Source: AP-15 sp035570595 (GTDB lineage: Bacteria > Pseudomonadota > Alphaproteobacteria > ATCC43930 > CGMCC-115725). From it: a stretch of DNA of 31,411 bases. The notes below the pieces were generated by a model that searched no databases, was not told the origin of the DNA, and was given only the letters and a program-made list of their open reading frames with translations. The position numbers and the translations under genes are program-made. Location of the stretch: NCBI GenBank assembly GCA_035570595.1, contig DATMLF010000231.1, forward strand, positions 1 through 31,411. Reading direction: 5' to 3'. Of this stretch, positions 1 to 7,831 are shown in pieces (position 1 is the stretch's first letter; the number at the start of each line of letters is the position of its first letter).

Positions 1-1
1 C

Positions 2-76
2 CAGACGCCGCCGCCGGTCGTGGTAGTTCCCGGCCCGAGCGCGCCGGCCCCACCTCCTCTTTCCCGAGGCAAATAG
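2..76 (+). CDS. possible C-terminal tail of a proline-rich protein (partial, runs off left edge)
   Basis: An open frame enters from the left edge and ends at TAG 74-76. It reads QTPPPVVVVPGPSAPAPPP and then LSRGK, a proline/valine-rich tail of the kind seen at the end of secreted or lipoprotein sequences. It would converge on the molybdenum-hydroxylase gene that ends ten bases further on. Only 24 codons are visible, so no function can be named and chance reading in GC-rich DNA cannot be excluded. Confidence 0.3.
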   Translation, partial: QTPPPVVVVPGPSAPAPPPLSRGK

Positions 77-85
77 GTTTCGCCG

Positions 86-2449
86 TCAGACGGTGGGGCC
101 GCGCCCCGCCTGGATCGCCCGCCAGACGCGCTCGGGAGTGGCCGGCATTTCGATGTGGCGCACGCCGAGTTCGGAGAGTGCATCGACGATCGCGTTGACG
201 ACCGCACCCAAGGCCGGGGTCGTGCCCCCTTCCCCGCCGGAGCGCACACCGAGCCGGTTGGTCGGCGCCGGCACCTCGCTGAGCGCCGTCTTCAGCAGCG
301 GAAAGGTGGCGGCGCGCGGCATTGCGTAGTCCATAAAGCTCCCCGCCAGCAATTGCCCGGTCACCGGGTGGTAATGGGAATGCTCGAGCAACGCCTGGCC
401 GACACCCTGCGCGATGCCGCCATGCGTCTGGCCGTGCAGGATCAGCGGGTTTATCGCCCGGCCGACATCGTCGACCGCGGCATAGCCGACGATCTCGACC
501 GCACCCGTCTCGGCGTCGACCTCGACCTCGCAAACCTGCGTGCCGTAGGGAAAGCTCGCGACCGGCAACGTCTGGTCGGAAATGCCGGCAAGCGGCCCCT
601 GCAATTGCTCCGGCAGATCCGCGCGGGTGGCGGCGGCCGCCGCGACCTCGAACAGGCCGACCTCGCGGTCGGTGCCGGCGACCCGGAAACGGCCATCTTC
701 GAACTCGAGGTCGACCTCGCCGGTCTCGAGCAGAAAGCTCGCGATCCTGCGGCCCTTGTCGATGATCGCGTCGGTCGCGTCGCCAATGATCGTCGCCGCC
801 AGCTTCATCGATCGGCCGGAATGCGAGCCGCCGCCGGCCTTGACGCGCAGGGTGTCATGGGCGACGTAGGCGACGCTGTCGAACGGCACGCCGAGCCATT
901 CGGTCACGAGCTGGGCAAAGCTCGTCTCGTGCCCCTGCCCCGAGGCCATGGTGCCCATGACGAGCTCGACCTTGCCTTCGGGCAATACCGTGATTTCGGT
1001 GCGCTCGCGCGGGGCGCCCGAGGTGATCTCGACGTAATTGGCAACCCCGATGCCGCGAAACCGGCCGCGACGGCGAGCCTCGGCACGGCGGGCGGGAAAC
1101 CCGTCCCAGTCGGCGAGCGCCAAGGCGGTGCCCATCGCCGCTTTGTAGTCGCCGCTGTCGTAGGTGACGCCAAGCGGGTTGGCGTAAGGCTGCGCCTCGC
1201 GCGGCACCATGTTGCGGCGGCGCAGCGCGGCCGGGTCGACCCCGAGCCGGTCGGCGGCCAGGTCGACCAGCCGCTCGACGACAAAAATCGCCTCGGGCCG
1301 GCCGGAGCTGCGGTAGGGCGTCGTCGACGCCGTGTTGGTGACGGCCCCGCGCCCGCGAAAATAGCCGACCGGGATCCGGTAGACGCTCGTCATCAGGCCG
1401 AGGCCCTTTTGCAACGGCCCGAAAGCGACCGAGTGACCGCCAAGGTTGCTGAGGTTGGAGCCGCGAACCGCGAGAAAATTGCCCTCCTCGTCGAGGGCGA
1501 GCTCGGCGGTAACCGTCAGGTCGCGGGCCTGCCAGTCGCTGAGAAACGATTCCTGCCGTTCGCAAGTCCATTTGACCGGCCGGCCGACGCGGCGCGCCGC
1601 CCAGGCCAGCACCGCGTATTCGGGGTAGAAGAGGTTGCGCGTGCCGAAATTGCCGCCCATGTCCCGGCACAGGACGCGCACCTGCTCGGCCGGCACGCCC
1701 AGCACCTGGGCGAGGTCGAGCCTGACCTTGGCGACGCCGCGGCCGCTCCCGGTGTAAAGCGTGTATTGGCCGGTCGCAGGGTCGTATTCGGCGAGGTTGG
1801 TGCGTGGCTCCATCGGCACGCCGGTGACGCGTTGCGCCCGGGTGTCGAGCCGCACGACATGCGCGGCGCAGGCAAAGGCGGCGGCGGTCGCGGCCTCGTC
1901 GCCGACCTCGATGTCGATACAGAGATTGCCCGGCGCCGTCTCCCATAAGACGGGCGCACCCGCCTCCAGCGCCTCGGCGGCCTGGGTCACCGCCGGCAGC
2001 GGCTCGTAGGCGATGTCGACGAGCTCCGCGGCGTCCTTGGCTTCGGCGATGGTCCGGGCGACGACAACGGCAACCGGCTCGCCGACATGGCGAACCTTGT
2101 CGGCCGGCAGCGGGAAATGAACCGTCGCGATCGGTGCCAGGCCGCGCACGCGCGCTTGCACATCGGGCGGCGCGCTGAGCCCGGGATTGTGCGGGATCGG
2201 GCCGAGCCCGTCGGCGACGTAGTCGGCCCCGGTCAGCACGGCGAGCACGCCGGGGGCTGCGCGCGCGGCCGCGGTTTCCAGCGCGGCGAGCCGCGCATGG
2301 GCGTGCGGCGAGCGCACGACGACGGCATGCGCCAGACCCGGCGGCGAAACGTCGTCGCCAAAGCAGCCTCTGCCGGTCAGCAGCCGAAAATCTTCCTTGC
2401 GCCGCACCGACTGGCCGATGCCGTAACCCGAGGCGCCCGCTGCGCTCAT
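86..2449 (-). CDS. xanthine dehydrogenase family protein, molybdopterin-binding (large) subunit
   Basis: This is a 787-residue molybdenum-cofactor subunit of the xanthine dehydrogenase/CO dehydrogenase CoxL-like family, which hydroxylates aldehydes, purines or aromatic heterocycles. The start chosen is ATG 2447-2449 (MSAAGASGYGIGQSVRRKEDF), because the family begins with this G-x-S-x-x-R-x-E-D motif and GAGAAAGG lies just upstream; a longer frame exists but has no family character. Visible motifs are GGNFGTRN near residue 265, PYRSSGR near 378 (unlike the AYxCSFR loop of true CO dehydrogenase, so not form I CODH) and a C-terminal GEGGTTPALGAVVNAI that holds the expected active-site Glu. It is oddly alone: the upstream neighbour is a divergent sulfotransferase, the downstream frame is convergent, and no FAD or 2Fe-2S partner gene adjoins it. 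Substrate unknown. Confidence 0.9.
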   Translation of the reverse strand: MSAAGASGYGIGQSVRRKEDFRLLTGRGCFGDDVSPPGLAHAVVVRSPHAHARLAALETAAARAAPGVLAVLTGADYVADGLGPIPHNPGLSAPPDVQARVRGLAPIATVHFPLPADKVRHVGEPVAVVVARTIAEAKDAAELVDIAYEPLPAVTQAAEALEAGAPVLWETAPGNLCIDIEVGDEAATAAAFACAAHVVRLDTRAQRVTGVPMEPRTNLAEYDPATGQYTLYTGSGRGVAKVRLDLAQVLGVPAEQVRVLCRDMGGNFGTRNLFYPEYAVLAWAARRVGRPVKWTCERQESFLSDWQARDLTVTAELALDEEGNFLAVRGSNLSNLGGHSVAFGPLQKGLGLMTSVYRIPVGYFRGRGAVTNTASTTPYRSSGRPEAIFVVERLVDLAADRLGVDPAALRRRNMVPREAQPYANPLGVTYDSGDYKAAMGTALALADWDGFPARRAEARRRGRFRGIGVANYVEITSGAPRERTEITVLPEGKVELVMGTMASGQGHETSFAQLVTEWLGVPFDSVAYVAHDTLRVKAGGGSHSGRSMKLAATIIGDATDAIIDKGRRIASFLLETGEVDLEFEDGRFRVAGTDREVGLFEVAAAAATRADLPEQLQGPLAGISDQTLPVASFPYGTQVCEVEVDAETGAVEIVGYAAVDDVGRAINPLILHGQTHGGIAQGVGQALLEHSHYHPVTGQLLAGSFMDYAMPRAATFPLLKTALSEVPAPTNRLGVRSGGEGGTTPALGAVVNAIVDALSELGVRHIEMPATPERVWRAIQAGRGPTV

Positions 2450-2812
2450 CCCTGTGCCTTTCTCAATCTCGCCCGCCGTTTCGAGGGGCCGACCCGACCG
2501 TCCGATTTGCTTCTTTCCACCCACCGCGAATGGGGCGCCGCGCACCGATGACCGGGACGGGGTAAACGAACTCGGTCGCCTGTTGCACCCCCGCCCTCAC
2601 CGCACTATTGAGTGCCCTGCTCGGCACTGCGCGCGCCGTTGCGACCTCGACGTCCTGCAGACGAACAATATTTATATCGCGATCGGCGCCGGCGACGAGG
2701 TTTTGGCACGATTCGCGGTTGCTCAGGCCGTTCAACGGCGTGATCCTTTGGACCCAATATCGCCGCGGTGAGAATGTCGGCTGATTTTGCCATGGGCTAG
2801 GATCAATCCGAA
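2450..2812. other. intergenic region between divergent genes
   Basis: There are 363 bases between the molybdenum-hydroxylase start and the sulfotransferase start. It must hold both promoters, but I see no convincing -35/-10 pair. One perfect 6-bp hairpin (AGTGCC at 2611-2616 pairing with GGCACT at 2623-2628) is present without a T-run. Base composition falls from GC-rich to mixed at about 2660, where the AT-richer sulfotransferase block begins. No credible ORF with family character was found. Confidence 0.5.
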
Positions 2813-3667
2813 GTGGACGACCTATACATTTTTTATCACCTGCCGAAGTGCGGGGGAACGACGCTATCCCGCATCATTGACAAACTCTATGATCCGTCGG
2901 TCCTTTTCGTGGTGAACCCCGCGATGCAGCATTTCCACGCGTCGTTGCGGGAACTGAGACAACTAAACCCGGATGCAATATCGAAGCTTCGGATGATCCG
3001 CGGACATCAAACCTATGGATTGGATAAAATCTTCGGACGCTCCTGTAAATACATCACAATCCTCCGCGAGCCCGCGCATCGGTTTGTTTCGGCCTATTTT
3101 CATGCGATTCACGACCCTGATTCACCCCTTGGCCGCCGACTGCGCGACAGCGGAATCACCTTGCAACAATTGGCGGAGGCAGACGATGCTGCGCTTGGCC
3201 GTGATTACCTCGTGAGGAGCTTCGCCGCAGTTCCAGAAGCAGCGCACGCCAGGGAGGGCGCCGATTTCCTTGAACTGGCAAAAAACAACCTATCCCGCGA
3301 CTTCATCGCAGTGGGGATTACGGAGAGAATGCACGAATCAGTTTTGCTGATTTCCGAACGGCTCCACTGGAAAATACGCGGCTATCGCAGCCACAACGTC
3401 AGTAGAGAATATAGTATTGACCAAGTGAATTCCGAAGTTCTGACCGCATTCAGGCAGCGGAATCCTAGCGACGTAGCATTCTATGAATTTGCTCTGTCGT
3501 TGTGGGACCGACAGACGCAGGCAATCCCGTCATTTGCAGAAAAGCTGGAGCATTTTTGCTCGACGAACCGCACCTACAATCAATGGCACGATCGAATTGA
3601 TAAGCTCAAGAAGCCACTGCGACCCGTACACCGGCTGCTGATGGGCAAAACCGCGAGCATGAGTTGA
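2813..3667 (+). CDS. sulfotransferase family 2 protein
   Basis: A 284-residue cytosolic-type sulfotransferase, predicted to move sulfate from PAPS to an acceptor, probably a glycan or lipid-linked sugar. The N-terminus has FYHLPKCGGTTL (residues about 5-17), the 5'-phosphosulfate loop equivalent to HIPKTGGTTL, and TILREPAHRFVSAYFHA (about 83-99) fits the 3'-phosphate-binding LReP...R..S.Y motif. The start is GTG 2813, preceded by TAGGAT; no better start lies between it and the motif. The gene is visibly richer in A and T and uses codons such as ATA, AGA and AAT that are rare in its neighbours, which suggests horizontal acquisition. It sits alone between a divergent molybdenum hydroxylase and a convergent tRNA-Ser. 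The acceptor cannot be inferred. Confidence 0.8.
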   Translation: MDDLYIFYHLPKCGGTTLSRIIDKLYDPSVLFVVNPAMQHFHASLRELRQLNPDAISKLRMIRGHQTYGLDKIFGRSCKYITILREPAHRFVSAYFHAIHDPDSPLGRRLRDSGITLQQLAEADDAALGRDYLVRSFAAVPEAAHAREGADFLELAKNNLSRDFIAVGITERMHESVLLISERLHWKIRGYRSHNVSREYSIDQVNSEVLTAFRQRNPSDVAFYEFALSLWDRQTQAIPSFAEKLEHFCSTNRTYNQWHDRIDKLKKPLRPVHRLLMGKTASMS

Positions 3668-3754
3668 GGGTCGGCGAGGATCATACTGAATTCGCTGTCG
3701 CGGCGTTGGCGCGAGGCCGTTTCGTCGTTTGACCAATTGCGATGATTCAGCGAT

Positions 3755-3844
3755 TGGCGGATGGGGTGGGATTCGAACCCACGGTGAGCTTGCACCCACG
3801 CCGGTTTTCAAGACCGGTGCCTTAAACCGCTCGGCCACCCATCC
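3755..3844 (-). tRNA. tRNA-Ser (anticodon UGA)
   Basis: The reverse strand folds as a class II tRNA of 90 nt with CCA encoded (3755-3757). The acceptor arms GGATGGG (3838-3844) and CCCATCC (3759-3765) pair fully, the discriminator is G, and the T arm is GTGGG-TTCGAAT-CCCAC. The anticodon stem CCGGT/ACCGG encloses loop CTTGAAA, with anticodon TGA read from 3808-3810, decoding UCA and related serine codons. The long variable arm (GTGGGTGCAAGCTCAC) is as expected for serine. It converges on the sulfotransferase gene. Confidence 0.97.
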
Positions 3845-3906
3845 ACACGAATGATTTCAATAGGTGAGAGAGATCGTAACATATAACACCTAGGCAACCG
3901 CGCCGC

Positions 3907-4089
3907 CTATTGCGCGGGTTGGCCGAGACAGTGGCCCGGGACCCATTTGCCGTTGGCGTAGTCGGCGGGAACCCAGGGCGTTCCCGGCGCGCAGGCCTGC
4001 GCCTGAGTTGTCGCGGGCGCGCACCCCGCGATCGTGGCGATTGCCGCGAAAATGAATAAACAAGTCAACACCATGGGGATAAGACGCAT
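3907..4089 (-). CDS. small lipoprotein of unknown function
   Basis: A 60-residue peptide beginning MRLIPMVLTCLFIFAAIATI with a lipobox IAGC at residues 20-23, so it should be lipidated on Cys23 and exported by Sec. The mature part contains two similar W-V-P segments (PWVPADYANG and KWVPGHC), a pattern seen in small exported YXWVPGHW-type proteins. The start ATG 4087-4089 is supported by GGAAAGGA just upstream on the reverse strand; the frame extends further but without a ribosome site. It ends 62 bases from the tRNA-Ser gene. The role is unknown. Confidence 0.7.
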   Translation of the reverse strand: MRLIPMVLTCLFIFAAIATIAGCAPATTQAQACAPGTPWVPADYANGKWVPGHCLGQPAQ

Positions 4090-4174
4090 GTTGCGGTCCT
4101 TTCCATCTTTCCTAAGTTCGTCTTTAGGTTTCCCGGCGGCAAGGGCGCGGGCTGCGGCAGGTCGGGGATCGCTT

Positions 4175-4324
4175 TCAGCGGGGCAGTGGGTTTGAGCAAT
4201 CTTCAAAGGCGTTGTCAGGACATTCGAGGCCGCCGCCCGGATCGGGGCCGGCCAAGGTATTGCCCCGCGCGCATTCGGCGAGAAACAGCGCGAGGCAAAC
4301 CGCGAGCAGTCTCAGCCTCTCCAC
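4175..4324 (-). CDS. possible small exported peptide
   Basis: A 49-residue frame from GTG 4322-4324, preceded by GGGAGG at a spacing of five. It starts VERLRLLAVCLALFLAEC, a hydrophobic signal-like stretch, and ends with the acidic, cysteine-containing ECPDNAFEDCSNPLPR. The LAEC box is not a canonical lipobox because Glu precedes Cys. The start overlaps the end of the frameshifted gene upstream (4312), which would allow coupled translation. It could be a real small secreted peptide or a chance frame. Confidence 0.3.
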   Translation of the reverse strand: MERLRLLAVCLALFLAECARGNTLAGPDPGGGLECPDNAFEDCSNPLPR

Positions 4325-4525
4325 CCTCGCCTCCCGCCCCAGCCGGTTCCGCGGCGTCGCGCCATGCCGGCTGTCCGCGGCGCCGGAGGCTCCGGCGTCC
4401 GCGCCTCCAGCCTGGCCAGGATCGCTTTCGACGCGTGGGGCATGCGGAAACGGCTCCTCATCGACCGCATGCCGCAGGTGCTGGGCAAGCGCACGCGCAT
4501 CGTCATCGGCAAGATCGGGCATCAT
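4312..4525 (-). pseudogene. frameshifted small hypothetical protein
   Basis: Two frames join into one familiar small protein. The first, from ATG 4522 or 4525, reads MPDLADDDARALAQHLRHAV and on to FPHAPRV. The second continues KAILARLEARTPEPPAPR to a stop at 4312. Read together this matches a short alphaproteobacterial family of unknown function with the pattern DDDARALAxxLR...SPR...LKAILAKLxPPxPR. Joining them requires skipping one base near 4429 (an extra G before AAAGCGATC on the reverse strand). The gene is therefore broken by a one-base insertion, unless this is a sequencing error. Nothing else was seen in 4526-4659. Confidence 0.5.
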
Positions 4526-4659
4526 GCGGGTGTGATATGGTGCGGTGGAGGGTGTAAACGGCTTGCCGGAGCGGAGCGGCGGCGCGTAGCTTTTCCAAAG
4601 CGGCCACGGGCCCATACGAACGCCCAGGCGGGCGCGCACAACAAGGGACGACTGGCTCG

Positions 4660-6027
4660 ATGAAACGGCGGCTGCACCTCAACCTGTTTATCCACAGCCG
4701 CGGTCATCACGAGGCGGCGTGGCGCCATCCGGCGGCGTCGCCGCTCGCGTTGACCGACATCCGCTATTACCAGGATCTGGCGCAGCGCGCCGAGGCGGCG
4801 CTGTTCGATTCGATCTTTCTCGCCGACCAGCTGGCGCTTGGCGGCGACGTGGCGCAGGCCCCGCGCACCTGGCTGGAGCCGATCACGGTCCTGGCGGCAT
4901 TGGCGACGGCGACGAGCCGGGTCGGGCTGATCGCCACCGCGTCGACCACCTACACCGAGCCGTTCAACCTCGCGCGGCAGTTTGCCTCGATCGACCACAT
5001 CAGCAACGGCCGCGCCGCGTGGAACATCGTCACCTCGTGGCTCGCGACTGCGGCGGAGAATTACGGCGGCGCCGGGCAGGTGACCCACGCCGACCGCTAC
5101 GCCCGCGGGGAGGAGTTCATGGCAGTCGTCAAGGAGCTGTGGGACAGCTGGGCCCCGGATGCCGTCCTCGACGACCGGGCGAGCGGGATCTATGCTCGCG
5201 GCGAGCGGATCAGACCGGTCGGCCACCGGGGCGATTTTTATCAGGTGGCGGGGCCGCTCAACATGCCGCGCTGCCCGCAGGGCCGGCCGGTGCTGGTGCA
5301 GGCCGGCTCGTCCGACACCGGCCGCCGGTTTGCGGCGCGGCATGCCGACGCGGTGTTCACCGCCCACATGGCGAAAGAGACGGCGCAGGAGTTTTACGCC
5401 GACCTCAAGGCATTGGCGGCAGCCGAGGGACGACCGCCGGAGCAGGTGCTGATCCTGCCCGGCCTCAGCCCGATGATCGCCGCAACCGAGACCGAGGCGC
5501 AGCGCCTGGTGCGCGAGCTCAACGACCTCTCCGACCCCGAGGTCGGCCGCAAGCGGCTGTCGGGCCGCTTTGGCGGGCACGACTTTTCGCATCTGCCGCT
5601 CGACCGGCCGCTCTCGCCCGCGGATTTCCCCGACCCGGGCGCGGTCGAGGCGGCGCGCAGCCGTGCCGAGGTGATCCTCAACCTGGTCAGCCGCGACCGG
5701 CCGACCTTGCGCCAATTGCTCGGCTACCTCGCCGGCGCGCGCGGGCATTTCGTGACCGCCGGGACGCCCGAGCAGATCGCCCGACTGATCGAAGACTGGT
5801 TCGCCGACGGTGCGGCCGACGGGTTCAACATCATGCCGCCGCTATTGCCGGCGCAGCTCGACATCTTCAGCGCCGAGGTGATCCCGATCCTGCAACGCCG
5901 CGGGCTGTTTCGCACCGAATACACGGGCGCCATGCTGCGCGAGCATTACGGTCTGGGCTGGCCGGCGAGCGTGTTCGACGACCCGGCATTCACGGTCGAG
6001 CTTCGGGGCGCCGCCGCCGGGATATGA
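4660..6027 (+). CDS. LLM class flavin-dependent monooxygenase (NtaA/SnaA/DszA type)
   Basis: A 455-residue FMNH2-dependent monooxygenase of the luciferase-like superfamily, NtaA/SnaA/SoxA/DszA branch, whose members oxidise nitrilotriacetate, sulfones, sulfonates or alkanes with a separate flavin reductase. The N-terminus (MKRRLHLNLFIHSRGHHEAA), the RYYQDLAQRAEAALFDSIFL helix and the SIDHISNGRAAWNIVTS segment are typical, as is VLVQAGSSDTGRRFAARHAD in the second half. Length is normal for the branch. The start ATG 4660 follows AAGGGACG. No flavin reductase or transporter gene lies nearby, so the substrate is unknown. Confidence 0.88.
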   Translation: MKRRLHLNLFIHSRGHHEAAWRHPAASPLALTDIRYYQDLAQRAEAALFDSIFLADQLALGGDVAQAPRTWLEPITVLAALATATSRVGLIATASTTYTEPFNLARQFASIDHISNGRAAWNIVTSWLATAAENYGGAGQVTHADRYARGEEFMAVVKELWDSWAPDAVLDDRASGIYARGERIRPVGHRGDFYQVAGPLNMPRCPQGRPVLVQAGSSDTGRRFAARHADAVFTAHMAKETAQEFYADLKALAAAEGRPPEQVLILPGLSPMIAATETEAQRLVRELNDLSDPEVGRKRLSGRFGGHDFSHLPLDRPLSPADFPDPGAVEAARSRAEVILNLVSRDRPTLRQLLGYLAGARGHFVTAGTPEQIARLIEDWFADGAADGFNIMPPLLPAQLDIFSAEVIPILQRRGLFRTEYTGAMLREHYGLGWPASVFDDPAFTVELRGAAAGI

Positions 6028-6160
6028 CCGCCGCGCAGAAAAGCAAGACAAGTTGCGAGTGCGGTGCGCGGGCCGATACGCCTGCAACGGCGATCCGGGT
6101 TTGCCGATTACGCGACTAGTCGGCGCTTCGGCCGACTGAGGATTGCGGAGGGCGCATGCC

Positions 6161-7564
6161 ATGACTGACGTTCGCCGCGAAACCGACAGCATGGGCGTGG
6201 TGGAGGTGCCGGCCGACAAGCTTTGGGGGGCCCAAACCCAGCGTTCGCTCGAGCATTTCAGCATCGGCCATGACCTGATGCCGCGCGAGATGATCGCCGC
6301 TTACGCGATGCTGAAAAAGGCGGCCGCCAACGCCAACCATGCCGGCGGCCGGCTGGACGGCGCCGTGCACCGGCTGATCGTGCAGGCCTGCGACGAGATC
6401 CTGGCCGGGCGGCACCACGACATGTTTCCGCTGCATGTGTGGATGAGCGGCAGCGGCACGCAATTCAACATGAACGTCAACGAGGTGATCTCCAACCGCT
6501 GCTGCGAGCTCGCCGGCACCCCGCTCGGCAGCAAGACGCCGGTTCACCCGAACGACCATGTCAACATGTCGCAATCGTCGAACGACACGTTCCCGTCGGC
6601 GATGCACATGGCCGCCGCCGTCAACGTGACCGGGCGGCTGGTGCCGGCGGTCGCCGGCCTGCGCGACGCGATCGCGGCAAAGGCCGAAGACTGGAAGGAC
6701 ATCGTCAAGATCGGCCGCACCCACATGCAGGACGCGACGCCGATCACGTTGGGCCAGGAATGGTCGGGCTACGCCGCGATGCTCGGCGACGACATCGAGC
6801 GCATCGAGGATGCGCTGAAGGGCGTGTACCGGCTGGCGCTCGGCGGCACCGCGGTCGGCACCGGCATCAATGCCGCGCCCGGCTTTGCCGAAGCGGCGGC
6901 GGCGGAAATCGCCAAGCTCACCGGGCTGTCGTTTGTCAGCGCGCCGAACAAATTCGCGGCGCAGGGCGCCCACGACGCGCTGGTGCAGTTGTCCGGGACG
7001 TTGCGCACCTTGGCGGTCTCGCTCTACAAGATCGCCAACGACATCCGCCTGATGTCGTGCGGGCCGCGCGCCGGGTTTGCCGAGCTGGAGATCCCGGAGA
7101 ACGAGCCCGGCTCCTCGATCATGCCGGGCAAGGTGAACCCGACCCAGGCCGAGGCGCTGACGATGATCGCGGCGCAGGTCATGGCCAACGACGTGGCGGT
7201 CGGGTTTGGCGGGGCCGGCGGCTATCTCGAGATGAACGTGTACAAGCCGCTGATGATCTTCAACATCGCGCATTCGATAACAATCCTGAGCGACGGCTGC
7301 GCCAATTTCCGCAAGTTCCTGGTCGAGGGAACCAGGCCGAACCTGAAAAAGATCAACGAGGATGTGGCGCGCTCGCTGATGCTGGTGACGGCGTTGTCGC
7401 CGGTCATCGGCTACGACAAGGCGTCGAGGATCGCCCACTATGCGATGGACAACGACCTGACCTTGAAGGAAGCGGCGCTGAAGCTCGGGTTCGTGACCGA
7501 GGAGCTGTTCGACCGCCTCGTCGACCCGGCGAAGATGGTGCGGCCCTGCGTCGCCGGGAACTGA
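6161..7564 (+). CDS. fumC: class II fumarate hydratase
   Basis: A 467-residue iron-independent fumarase, interconverting fumarate and L-malate in the TCA cycle in the cytoplasm. It has the opening RRETDSMGVVEVPADKLWGA, the substrate-site segment SGSGTQFNMNVNEVI, the SSNDTFPSAMH motif and the superfamily signature GSSIMPGKVNPTQ around residue 318. Length and motifs match class II fumarase rather than aspartase. ATG 6161 is preferred over the upstream TTG because GCGGAGG lies ten bases before it and homologues begin here. It stands alone on its strand with a GC-rich hairpin (7584-7607) after it that may help termination. Confidence 0.96.
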   Translation: MTDVRRETDSMGVVEVPADKLWGAQTQRSLEHFSIGHDLMPREMIAAYAMLKKAAANANHAGGRLDGAVHRLIVQACDEILAGRHHDMFPLHVWMSGSGTQFNMNVNEVISNRCCELAGTPLGSKTPVHPNDHVNMSQSSNDTFPSAMHMAAAVNVTGRLVPAVAGLRDAIAAKAEDWKDIVKIGRTHMQDATPITLGQEWSGYAAMLGDDIERIEDALKGVYRLALGGTAVGTGINAAPGFAEAAAAEIAKLTGLSFVSAPNKFAAQGAHDALVQLSGTLRTLAVSLYKIANDIRLMSCGPRAGFAELEIPENEPGSSIMPGKVNPTQAEALTMIAAQVMANDVAVGFGGAGGYLEMNVYKPLMIFNIAHSITILSDGCANFRKFLVEGTRPNLKKINEDVARSLMLVTALSPVIGYDKASRIAHYAMDNDLTLKEAALKLGFVTEELFDRLVDPAKMVRPCVAGN

Positions 7565-7605
7565 CGCCCGCCGGCTTTCGGACAGGGGCGGCGGGTGGCC
7601 GGCCC

Positions 7606-7740
7606 CTACAACTTCAGCTCGCGCAGCTGTTTCACGTCGGCGCGGCCGGCTCTGAGGATGTAGCCGACATCGGAGCCGCCGGTCAGGTAACGCACGCCGC
7701 GCTGAAGCAGCCAGCTTTGGAACTCGAAATCTCGGCGCAC
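7606..7740 (-). pseudogene. C-terminal remnant of an HpcH/HpaI-type aldolase
   Basis: The reverse strand encodes about 44 residues, RRDFEFQSWLLQRG followed by VRYLTGGSDVGYILRAGRAD and a stop at 7606. This resembles the end of HpcH/HpaI (2-dehydro-3-deoxyglucarate type) aldolases, where a GxRxxTxGSDxGFLxxAxRAD pattern closes the barrel. Nothing upstream of 7740 on that strand looks like the rest of the aldolase: it runs into the SRAP gene start. I read it as a truncated, non-functional tail. The similarity is by recognition only. Confidence 0.5.
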
Positions 7741-7831
7741 GCCGCCGACGCCTATCGCCCTGCCGGTCGAGCTCGACGGGCCGGCCCAGGACGGGTTTGC
7801 CGGCGCGCGCGGCGGGCCTATCTTGACCCGC

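Noticed and set aside
155..1948. Long open frame on the plus strand opposite the molybdenum-hydroxylase gene
   Set aside because: It is a GC-rich antisense shadow: rich in Arg, Ala and Gly, with no recognisable motif, and fully covered by a well-supported gene.
86..2449. Form I carbon monoxide dehydrogenase CoxL
   Set aside because: The active-site loop reads PYRSSGR rather than AYxCSFR, and no CoxM/CoxS genes adjoin it.
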